This document shows, one piece after another, positions 25,361-39,061 of a DNA stretch of 64,000 nt (position 1 is the first letter of the stretch; every line of letters starts with the position of its first letter). The DNA is from Liolophura sinensis (taxonomy: Eukaryota > Mollusca > Polyplacophora > Chitonida > Chitonidae), in NCBI RefSeq assembly GCF_032854445.1, contig NC_088302.1, positions 2,534,023 to 2,598,022 of the forward strand. The letters are read 5' to 3'. Below the pieces are notes generated by a model. The model had not been told where the DNA came from. It was given only the letters and a program-made list of their open reading frames with translations, and searched no databases. Made by a program: the position numbers and the translations under genes.

Positions 25361-26036
25361 TTTAAAGACAGAGATACATTATTTCCTCTAAACATGAACA
25401 GTGCAAGGTCATTCTTTGCGTTTGAGAACAAATAACTACAACCGAATACAGCCAGTGAAACAATCTCCTGAAACAAGCTCTTGTACAGCCAAATGAACAA
25501 GATCACACCCGTATCGTTTCAGAGATCAAGGGAAAACAGTGCAATTGGTTGTCATTCAATTTCATCTCCATGCTCTTGTTTCTATGTTTTCATTATTCTT
25601 TGTTGCACATTTGAAGTAACGATAATGACATTGTGGACGGCGTGAATTTTCACATTAAGTTGCACTACTGACTTTTCTCGGCCAGACAGACAACTTGACT
25701 CGCAATTTCCCGTTTACAGCAATGCTCCGATATTACAAATCTCGCGTGATAATGCGTGCAAAGCAGATAGTGCACCAAGCTCGAATTTCATACAGCGTGT
25801 TTGTGAACTGAAGCGTGGAAATCACAGGGGTGTGGGGTTTCACACAGCGCAATTTTGGAATCAAGCCTTGAAATCCACAAGTGTGGATTTCACACGTGTG
25901 GATTTCATTGAGCATTCCGTCGTAATCAAGGGTGGAGTTTTCCCTTCCAGACGAAGACTGAGTTACGGTCCTGAGTTTGGTGAACACAGAAACACAGCAT
26001 ACAGGAAGTGTATAAAAGAAAAGCCACCATTCTCTG
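25361..26036. other. Intergenic DNA with a small palindrome
   Basis: No gene is seen. A perfect inverted repeat, GAAATCCACA-AG-TGTGGATTTC, occupies 25870-25891. It is followed at once by another partial copy (cacacgtgtggatttc). Confidence 0.5.
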
Positions 26037-26253
26037 TCAAGTCTTGCTCACATCAGGTTTGCCAATACCATCGGCAAATGTCGCCCGTCGTTTGATTTTT
26101 TCGCAGTCCGCTACCGTCCCACGCCGGAAGTGAGAAATAGCGTCCATGACTGTACCTCGCCTAAGTAGGATCAGTCCCTCGCTAACTGTCACCCTCCTCA
26201 CCGCAGTTCCGTCATTAGAAGCAAGGCGCCTGGACTCCAGCATACTGTCTCTG
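26037..26253 (-). CDS. Candidate terminal exon with four RRx(T) motifs
   Basis: I do not recognise this protein. A minus-strand open frame ending at 26037 is preceded by an acceptor-like tttctatgttgtag, with the exon starting at 26253. It is clearly less AT-rich than its surroundings. The peptide repeats basic-basic-x-Thr motifs (VRRVTVSEG, LRRGTVMDA, FRRGTVADC, KRRATFADG), each followed after a hydrophobic residue by an acidic or small residue. Such sites would suit basophilic kinases such as PKA. No partner exon was found on the minus strand to the right, so it may be a chance frame or a fragment. Confidence 0.25.
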
Positions 26254-26294
26254 CTACAACATAGAAAGCGCACAAAAATCATTTTCATTCGCAT

Positions 26295-27285
26295 AAAATG
26301 TATTTAGTCATTTTCGGGACGGCCTCATAAGCGTAAATGCTGACAAAACGATACTGTCTCATTGATACAATGAAGGTTAGGACAGCTGATTTGCATATTA
26401 AACCATGACTAGGAGCAAGTGGGCAACCTTACGGGAAACAAATGTCATGCTGTTAGGATGTAGAACATTTCTCGGTCAGAAAGATATGTCGCAATACTGT
26501 TCCAGTCACCTAAGGCTATTTTGGTTGTAGTAAACAACACCTTTTACTTAAAAGTAACACGGGTTAGGACATTTTGACCAAACAGACAAAAAATGCCATA
26601 TTCCACACACACATTCTCTACTCAGAGAGGTTGGGCTATGTTCATATAGTGGGCTGAGCAAGAGAAGAGTGTCCGCGTCCATCTACCGTTCTGTGTCATA
26701 TGCCTAATAAACGTGCTGACTTAAAGCAGCTTCCTAACAACTATCAGTTTGAGTGTTACGGCGTCTCCATATTCAGACTGGCACGAAAATTAGCCTGTTG
26801 ACATAGCAAAACACATTAAGCTCAGCGAACATCATTTGTTGTTGAAAATGGGATTTCTCGATTCCCAGAACCAAATGTCCCCGAAATTTACTCGTGTGCG
26901 GATAAGCAAACAAGAATTCTTAACTTTTGTTATCTCGAACCAGGGATTAAACTTCTTCAGTTTTTGGCAACCAAAAGTCAAGGAACAAATGCTCAGAGCA
27001 CAGATTTCTACAGGCGATCTGGATGTTGTGAGATTAGTGTGAGATTTGCATTAAACTATTAACATCGACAAAATCTCATGTGGGTGTACATGCGAAATTG
27101 AGACTACAACCGATGTGGTACCATTTTTGATGGTCAGGTGACCTTGTCACCAAGTCACCAAGTTTCGCCGATGGTGCTTTACAGTATAACCAATATTTCG
27201 CATCTGGCCCCGTGGTCTGAAAATCCTCTTATCAACAACAATGTTCGTATGCTCTAGTCTCTAGTATTATTTCCTATAAAATCTC
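26295..27285. other. Intergenic DNA, nothing recognised
   Basis: A 68-codon plus-strand frame at 26836-27042 carries no recognisable motif. No repeats are seen. Confidence 0.5.
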
Positions 27286-27534
27286 ATGGGGACCTCCGTG
27301 GCTCAGTCGGTTAGCGCGCTAGCGCAACGTAATGACCTCACCAATGCGGTCGCTATGAGTTTAAGTCCAGCTCATACTGGCTTCCTCTCCGGTCGTAAGT
27401 GGGAAGGTCTGTCAGCAACCTGTGGATGTTCGTGGGTTTCCCCCTGGGCTCCTCCCATCATAATGCTGGCCGCCGTCGTATAAATGAAATATTCTTGAGT
27501 ACGGCGGTAAACACCAATCAAATAAATAAATAAA
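27286..27534 (+). mobile_element. SINE family B, near full length
   Basis: Head gacctccgtggctcagtcgg then ttagcgcgctagcgc, body ctggcttcctctccggtcgt...ccataatgctggccgccgtc-like, tail gagtacggcggtaaacacca followed by (aaat)n. The head closely resembles a tRNA A-box region (GTGGCTCAGTCGGTTAG). No certain target-site duplication was found. Frames on either strand here are not genes. Confidence 0.92.
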
Positions 27535-27641
27535 CAGAAGATTATGTAACACTGATCTTTCTCTACGGTGGCTGAAGTAATTCGCCGCGTAACATCGAAA
27601 TAAATAAATGTAAAATGCTGCGTAAATAAATAAATGTAAAA

Positions 27642-27817
27642 GCTCACCATGCTGGATTCCTCTCCGACCGTACGTGGGAAGGTCTGAAAGCAACCTGCGG
27701 TTGGTCGTGGGTTCCCCCCAGGCTCTGCCCGGTTTTCTCCCATAGTGCTGGCCGCCGTCATATAAGTGAAATATTCTTGAGTACGGCATATTTACACCAC
27801 TCAAATAAATAAATAAA
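27642..27817 (+). mobile_element. SINE family B, 5'-truncated
   Basis: Begins at ctcaccatgctggattcctc, so the tRNA-like head is missing. It continues through gtgggttccccccaggctct to gagtacggcatatttacacc and (aaat)n. It is only about 100 bases from the near full-length copy and in the same orientation. Confidence 0.9.
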
Positions 27818-29885
27818 AGCTCACATTCGCAATAGTTAGAGCTTATCAGAAGCTGTTGATGTCGAAGGGACCCATTTTAAGTCAATGGTTCCTGGTAAAA
27901 GACAGGAGGTCCAAAATCAGTCCGACCCCTGGACCGACCGACAGACTGATCTACGGATCGACAGACAGAGAAGCTTAGGTGGTATGTGTTTTGGGAATTG
28001 GCCTTGGGATTATTGACCCGGACCGTATATATTGGTTGACGGCTGGTTTACGTCTCTTTCTAAACGACAGACGTTATTTACATTATTTCTAGTATAAGAC
28101 ATTCCACTCATAAATTGCAGGGTAAATGACACTAACACAATCCTGCTATCCTGTATCGCTGAGATCACCGGTTCATTACACGAATACACTGTGGAACCAA
28201 ACCTTATTTCTCCAGCGATCGAACTTCTTATTTCTTGGATATACATGTAAAAACGGTAAAAGAATTATGTACTGGTGTTTGTACTATCCTGTCATTCTGT
28301 ACAGGACTCGCATCAGAAGGCTCCACAACGAAGGTCTTGTGCGTGGGTTTGGTACTTTTTGCGTGTTATTGTATACAACACTGTTGCAAAACAGTCTGTT
28401 AGCAAAGTAAGCCATGCAGTTGGTGCCTGAATTGCCGTTAGATAAACATAAAACACGTGATCATACCCGCCGGATAATCCTCGAGGGCATAGTGTTCTCA
28501 GCAGACGATCGGCAGTAGGGACTAGTTCGCAGACTAATTCATTTGACAGTTCCAAAACAAGGAGGTCATTTGATTAATGATAACTGGGTCTTGCAATGCA
28601 ATCTTCCTGTCTCATCCTGTATAAGCAACAGATGGATTGTGTTTACAGACGCACACAATTTGGCAACTATATTTGACAGAGTTATTACTAAATCGAATCT
28701 CCCGGTGGGGCTATTCCACGACATTTACAACCCCAGTTTTAATATCCCTAGATTCGATTCCTCTGGAGGGAAACACATAGTACATGGAACACATCAGTAA
28801 CACTGTTTAAATAATCAACTCCATTACCCTACGTTATTATGTTTTGCAAATATAAACACCACGGAGAACAGTGGCGATTATCGAATCCAAAGCTCGCTTA
28901 CATGTCTATCCTTAACTGAACCGGGAAATGGATATACATTGGATAGTAAAGTGCATTATATATAATTTCCCAAGCGATAACCTGGACAGCGCAGATGTTT
29001 AACGCCTCGTTAATACAACGCCAGATCGGCTACCGTTTGTAAGCCATTTCAGCTAATAGCTTTTACACTGTCAGGCAACCAAATTTCATAGCCGTAGCAA
29101 AGTAAGTGTATGACTAGATCGAATGGTCAGTACACAAAGGGCAACGGAACAGAAAAGTCTGCAAGGCTGAACGGTGAGGAAAAAAATTGAGACCCAAATA
29201 TATTTGGAATCATTCCGTTATCAGTGGCGTATGTTGCGCCAGTGCTGTATATACAACACGACAAACGCTGACTATGAGAATTTGTTACATATTTATACAT
29301 TCTGGTTTCAAGGTTATACATTCCAGGGCCTTGATCTTATTTTAACGTTAACTGAAGTATTGGGTCTTAGCCAGACTTCAAACACGGTATCAGGCTACTC
29401 AGGACGGTATTACTCGCATACTGGTTTACTTCCAAATGAAACGTAAGACTTTATAAATGTTTACTTCCTTGGATTAGTAGGTTGCCAGTATGCGAACGGT
29501 TCTACACATTTTGCAAAAAAACCTGTTGACATAACAAAACACATTAAGCTGTTCAGGTAGGTGGGTTGGCTATTTGCGCCTCCTATTCTAAGCAGAAGTC
29601 GTGGCTGTATAAGCCAAGTGTGATAAAATGGAGATAAGATAGATGTGTCTGCATTTATTAACACGAAGGCTTAATGTCAAGGATGAAATCCTTGAATGAC
29701 GTGTCACGCAACTGACTGACTAGTCCGCATCTACATGCTACAATGCGGTTTCCCGCACGTATGACTTCACTTCCTAACTACCGGGAGAAAGACAAAGGGT
29801 CAGTTTTTGTGACTGATGTATAACCAGACTATTGTCAATGAAACTTGTACTCAGTCTTATAGATAAATAGATCTAAAGATGCTAG
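27818..29885. other. Intergenic DNA, no supported gene
   Basis: Several 60-95-codon frames occur on both strands (for example 28126-28410 plus, 28313-28555 minus, 28543-28800 plus, 29174-29446 plus). None has recognisable domains, paired splice sites or consistent composition. Confidence 0.45.
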
Positions 29886-31118
29886 TTCACTGCGCACTCT
29901 ATATAAGTCTTAGTTCTTAGTCCGACAGATAATCAGTACACTCTATATAGGTCCTAGTTCTTAGCGTGACTGATAATCAGTACATTTTATATGTCCTAGT
30001 TCTTAGTCCGACATATACTCAGTACACTCTTTATAGGTCCTAGTTCTTAGTTCGACAGATAATCAGTAGTCAGTACACTCTATATAGGTCCCAGTTCTTA
30101 GTCCGACATATACTCAGTACACTCTTTATAGGTCCTAGTTCTTAGTTCGACAGATAATTAGTAGTCAGTACACTCTGTATAGGTCCTAGTTCTTAGTTCG
30201 ACAGATAATCAGTACACTCTATATATGTCCTAGTTCTTAGTCCGACAGTTAATCAGTTCACTCTATATAGGTCCTAGTTCTTAGTCCGACAGATAATCAG
30301 TACACTCTATATAGGTCCTAGTTCTTAGTCCCGACAGTTAATCAGTACACTCTGTCCCAGTTCTTAGTCCCGACAGTTAATCAGTACACTCTATATAGGT
30401 CCTAGTTCTTAGTCCGACAGTTAATCAGTTCACTCTGTATAGGTCCCAGTTCTTAGTCCCGACAGTTAATCAGTACACTCTATATAGGTCCCAGTTCTTA
30501 GTCCCGACAGTTAATCAGTACACTCTGTATAGGTCCCAGTTCTTAGTCCGACAGATAATCGGTACACTCTATATACGTCCTAGTTCTTAGTCCGACAGTC
30601 ATACACTACCCTATACATGTCCCAGTTTTTAGTCCGACAGATAATCAGTACACTCTATACAGATCCTAGTTTTTAGTCTGACAGATTATCAGTAGACTCT
30701 ATACAGGTCCTAGCTCTTAGTCCGACAGATAATTAGTACACTCTGTATAAGTCCTATTTTTTGTACGACAGATCCTCAGTGCACTCTGTATAGGTCCTAG
30801 TGCTTAGTCCGACAGTTAATCAGTTCACTCTGTATAGGTTCTAGTTCTTAGTCCGACAGTTAATGAGTACACTCTATATGGCCCTAGTTCTTAGCCCGAC
30901 AGATGATCAGTACACTCTGTATAAGTCCTTCTTCTTAGTCCGACAGTTAATAAATGCATTCTATATAGGTCCTAGTTCTTAGTCCGAGAGATAATCAGTT
31001 CACTTTATATAGTTCCTAGTTCTTAGTGATTATCTTAGATAATCAGTACACTTTATATAGGTCCTAGTTCTTAGTCCGACCGTTAATCAGTGCACCATGT
31101 ATAGGTCCTAGTTCTTAG
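29886..31118. repeat. 44-bp minisatellite (~28 units)
   Basis: Consensus cactctatataggtcctagt, tcttagtccgacagataatc, agta. Variants include ctgtatagg, cccagttcttagtcccgaca, and short insertions (atcagtagtcagta) and deletions. Each unit carries a TATATAGG-like string. No continuous open frame runs through it. Confidence 0.93.
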
Positions 31119-33234
31119 TTACGGTGGTTATGGTTACGGTGCCTGTTAACATCGGGGACAGTTCTCACCAGAGTTAGCAGCTGACAACCTGACAGGTGCA
31201 AGTAAACCATGTACGTGCAGCACATAACGGGTTTAGTAGACAAGCTCAAGTGATGTAGGCCTCATTTTTGACCAGTGTGCTCATTTTCGGGTCAGATGGA
31301 GGAAGCGCTAGGATTGTGTTGTCTTGGTAGCCATCTTGCTGTTTTTTAAAAACGTTTTTCTATCTCAGAGGCGTAGACCAAAAAAAATGTTGACAACACA
31401 ATCAGAAAAACAATTGCCTAAGCCTGCTGTAGAAATGCAGAATCGTACGATTCAAATTTGAAAATAATGGGCATAGCACGTGATCCATGAGAATTCCTGA
31501 TGCGGGGTCATGGCCCAGCTAAAATGTTAGGATCGCTAACAGTCGATTCCGTATCAGCACGGGTTCCAGTGTTATACACTATCAAGGGGGCCGCGTGTTC
31601 GACATCACCTCTCGTAGAAGACTAGCTAGATGGTGGTAAAGGGTGGAGTGAGAGCAATTTGTAGATCTTCTGGGATTTGCTTGACATATTGTTGATTATA
31701 TTTGTTTGATTGTCAAGGTGAGTAGATTATGATGTGGCTGGGTTTGTAGTTTTTGTACCGTCCTTAAGGCAACACGGATCGACCAGAAGTGATACTAAAT
31801 GTCAACATATAGCAAAGTATGATATATGTATGGGCGGTCTTATACATGGGGAGGAACAGGCTTCTCATACAGTCTTTCCTATTGAAAGAGAGTTAACCTG
31901 ACAAATGTTCATCTGAAAAAGTAAGGACGCAATGAAACAAGATTAGTTTGATGAGATTTGACCTGTTGGAAAAATCCTTTGAGTGAATTAATTCTTGACG
32001 GTTCGATCAAATGATTTGACTATGTTGACCAAGTAAATAATTACAATCCAAATGTTACCATAAAACCCTAGGCAAACCGTAGCCCAACGTTATAACGCAG
32101 AATTGATTTATTACAGTTTTAAATAATCAGCATAAAACTGACCCTTCGCATTCGTCCATTGTGTGTATTACAACAGCGTTAGGTCTTGTGCCAAGCGGTT
32201 CATAATCCCCGAGTCACACAAAGTTTTATCTTTACACTGAGACACCGGAACAAATCTATTTGAGTTACTAATCGTTTCAGAAAACGGTCACTTAAGAAGA
32301 ATAGTCAAGGGAACAAATCATTTGCATAATTGTCTGCAGAGTTAACTGTCTCATCAATCATAATTAGAAGCGAATTTACGACATCGCCTTATGCAACTGA
32401 ACACATGCGATGGAGGTATGTGGTTACATTATCCTGTTATGGTAAGCAATGAAATGTAAGCACTGAACGTAATACAATGTACCACACTGAGAAGCGAGAT
32501 TTGCATTCTTACCGGAACGGGAAGGCAAAATGGTGTATGTAACAAAGTGAAAAAACACTGGCAAGGAATGCGAACCGAAACCATACAAACCTGTTCGCTT
32601 AAAGTAAAATAAAGCTAAAACATGAAATAAGGTTCATCATAAAGACAACTGAAAATAATCCGTAACAATACTTTCATTTATTTTGATTTATTTATGATTT
32701 TTTAAGAGTGTTAAAAGGCATTCAGACTATGGTGGGCTTTATGAGACATATTGACATTATCTTGGAGCTCTGTTGTCACATCGCCTTTTCTGATGTTCAC
32801 CAGAAGGGGGGAATTTGGGGGAACATGAGTTCAGTAATCGTTTATTCGTGGGTACAAAGAGTTATTGTCGTGATTAGAGTTGGAAACTTCCTGTGGGGTC
32901 AGAGTTCCTGAACTCTGATGGTCCATAAAGCCTAGAATTAAAATGTTTGAACGCTTTAACTCCTTTCACAAAAATCTAATAAAATAGATGAAAGAATATT
33001 TATGCACAGATCTAAGGTTTAGTGATGCCTACTTCGATTTTTAGCGGTCTTTTCTTTTAAGTTTGGTAAAAATAGAAAGATGCCAGGTTTAGTGTAACAA
33101 AGTGTGGTACATGCAAAATAAATTTACCCCATATTTCACCACTCTAGATGAACAAAACCAATTAACTTTCACCTGCACCATGTGTCTTCACAGAGGCGCT
33201 GTCAGTGCAAGGCTGTATTTGACTATTTGTGTAC
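31119..33234. other. Intergenic DNA upstream (plus side) of the GPCR stop
   Basis: No exon or repeat is recognised. It includes the 3' flank of the minus-strand GPCR gene. No clear minus-strand poly(A) signal lies close to the stop. Confidence 0.45.
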
Positions 33235-34353
33235 TTACTCTTCATTTCGTCCGCAGAGCTTCCAAAGCGCTGCCCTAAAGCGGCGACCTCGAGCCACGTA
33301 TATGTAAAAGTTAAGGCTGTAGTTTGTGAATTGAAGCAGGTAGCAAATCGTCCACACAAGGTCCATTCTGGCCTTAACCGCCGGTTCATTCTTCAAGATG
33401 TCACTCATAAACGTGTCCAGGATGAAATAGACGGACACGGGGATAGTCGTCACGAGGAAGTAGAAATTGACGGCCAGTAACATCAGCGTTATACTACTGA
33501 CACTGGAGTTGCCATTACTTTTACTCTTCTCCATATCCGCCGGTCCCAGGCCTTTGTGACGGGAGACGTTACCATGGACTTCCCGGACTATGACAATATT
33601 ACATCCTAACATCACTGAGAATGGTAACACAGCCAAAACGAACAAGTCGATCCACACGAAAACGTGCTCATCGAAGAAATATATAGCATCTCCTTCGAAC
33701 GATCCGCACGAACCGTCTGGACCGATTCTTTGAGTGAATAAGAGGTATCCGTTGATGACTGTCAGTATTATCATGATGACGACAATGGCAATTCTGGCCC
33801 GCTTGATGGTGACTAAAGTACCAGCTCGCAGAGAAAATCGGATCACTATGCACCTCTCCACCGTCACAGCAGCCAGCGTCCACGAGGACAAATCCATAGA
33901 AAAGTAAGTGAGAAAGAACATAATCTTGCAGCCGGGATCCGATAGCGTTCTGAGGTCTATACTGAAGGTCTTCTGGAGCCAGTAGTGCAGTAACACCACG
34001 ATGAGAACAGAACAGTCCGACAAGGCCATGATGAAAAAGAAAAACAAGGCAACGCTTTGAGTGAATTTCATGACACGGAGTACTGCCATGACAAGGATAT
34101 TTCCTGCCAGTCCTATAAACAGCAACACGGGGGGTACGGTTTGCCATAGGGTCGTGTACAGCTCGCTCTCCCAATATACAGGTGGGTCAGAGGCACGGCA
34201 ACTTTTTGTCAAGTTGTGCACAGATAGGTTTGCTTGGGACTGGAAAAACTCGTTGTCACTTGTATTAGAGACTGTCATGTCGGTCAGCGAAGTGAGGTTG
34301 CAGGGTTCCGTGTGGTTACCCCATGATGTATTACCTCTCCAGTCTGTTGCCAT
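33235..34353 (-). CDS. Rhodopsin-class GPCR, peptide-receptor-like, intronless
   Basis: Complete 372-aa frame without introns. The extracellular N-terminus (1-70) has six N-glycosylation sequons (N8, N13, N19, N30, N42, N47). Seven membrane segments follow. TM1 (about 71-92) has GN85ILV and TM2 has LSD113. TM3 starts after C142, which probably pairs with C216 of loop 2. TM3 ends ERC (166-168) in place of D/ERY. TM5 (WIDLFVLAVLPFSVMLG) keeps its proline, and TM6 has the P of TTIPVSVYF. TM7 reads NYSLNFYIY, so the NPxxY proline is Phe. Helix 8 is RGRRFRAALWKLCGR. The NxxNFxxY form is known from several invertebrate neuropeptide and orphan receptors. It would act at the plasma membrane through G proteins. 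The ligand cannot be named. The ATG at 34353 has a fair Kozak context (gcagaaATGG). Confidence 0.93.
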   Translation of the reverse strand: MATDWRGNTSWGNHTEPCNLTSLTDMTVSNTSDNEFFQSQANLSVHNLTKSCRASDPPVYWESELYTTLWQTVPPVLLFIGLAGNILVMAVLRVMKFTQSVALFFFFIMALSDCSVLIVVLLHYWLQKTFSIDLRTLSDPGCKIMFFLTYFSMDLSSWTLAAVTVERCIVIRFSLRAGTLVTIKRARIAIVVIMIILTVINGYLLFTQRIGPDGSCGSFEGDAIYFFDEHVFVWIDLFVLAVLPFSVMLGCNIVIVREVHGNVSRHKGLGPADMEKSKSNGNSSVSSITLMLLAVNFYFLVTTIPVSVYFILDTFMSDILKNEPAVKARMDLVWTICYLLQFTNYSLNFYIYVARGRRFRAALWKLCGRNEE

Positions 34354-38137
<3,784 letters not shown>

Positions 38138-38337
38138 NNNNNNNNNNNNNNNNNNNNNNNNNNNNNNNNNNNNNNNNNNNNNNNNNNNNNNNNNNNNNNN
38201 NNNNNNNNNNNNNNNNNNNNNNNNNNNNNNNNNNNNNNNNNNNNNNNNNNNNNNNNNNNNNNNNNNNNNNNNNNNNNNNNNNNNNNNNNNNNNNNNNNNN
38301 NNNNNNNNNNNNNNNNNNNNNNNNNNNNNNNNNNNNN
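38138..38337. other. Assembly gap (200 N)
   Basis: Exactly 200 N bases, a conventional placeholder size, so the true length is unknown. Frames that cross it are not real. Confidence 0.99.
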
Positions 38338-38681
38338 ACAAGGTGACTCGCTGATAACTACACGACTTGCTTAATAGAAACAAATCTGACAGTGGTGATT
38401 CATCACAGGAAATACACATCCGTAATCGATGTTGGTTTTAAATAGTGTTTTTTTTTCGTCTCTGAGTTTTGAGCCTGACAAAAGGTATAAAAAATGTTTT
38501 TGTGAACATATATGATTATAAACAAAATGGTTCAATGACTACTCTGGTCTACAAAAATTTAAACCTATTTTAGGCATTTAAAGATGAACCCAATTCGGTG
38601 CCTTTCGAATCGCCAGATAAATCTGCCAAAAAACTATTATTAATTTTCACATTTTTTCTGCACGTGTCCTTTCGAACCACA
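38338..38681. other. Intergenic DNA after the gap
   Basis: AT-rich, nothing recognised. Confidence 0.4.
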
Positions 38682-38692
38682 TCTAAGTTATG

Positions 38693-39050
38693 ACCGGCCC
38701 GGTCACAGTTGGTAGAGCGTCCGCTTCGGGGACCGGTAGATCCAGGATCAATCCTTGATCGAGTCACGCCTAAGACTTTAAAAGAGGAAGTTGTAACTTC
38801 CTCGCTTGGCATTCAGCATGAATGACTGGTTGACCCGTATCAGTATAATGGCTCGGGTGGGGCAGCTTACTTGCCTTCGGTAAGTCGTCTCAGTGAAGCA
38901 GCACTAAATAAAAGAGCGGTGGAAATCCGCCCGGCAACAAGGAGGCACATCACACGTACATGCACCCTAAGGATTCCTTCGTCGTCATATGACTGAAAAA
39001 TTGTTGAGTACGACGTTAAACCCCAAGCACTCACTCACTCACTCAGTCAC
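38693..39050 (+). mobile_element. SINE family A, full length, 11-bp TSD
   Basis: The best copy of the family. The tRNA-like head is ggcccggtcacagttggtag then agcgtccgcttcgggg, with a B-box-like GATCAATCC. The central module is gactggttgacccgtatcag with ggctcgggtgggg. The tail is cgtcgtcatatgactgaaaa, ttgttgagtacgacgttaaa, cccc and (actc)n. Perfect 11-bp duplications, tctaagttatg, flank it at 38682-38692 and 39051-39061. Confidence 0.95.
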
Positions 39051-39061
39051 TCTAAGTTATG

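Noticed and set aside
29886-31118. CRISPR-like repeat array
   Set aside because: Units are contiguous tandem repeats without unique spacers, in a eukaryotic genome. The same holds for the other arrays.
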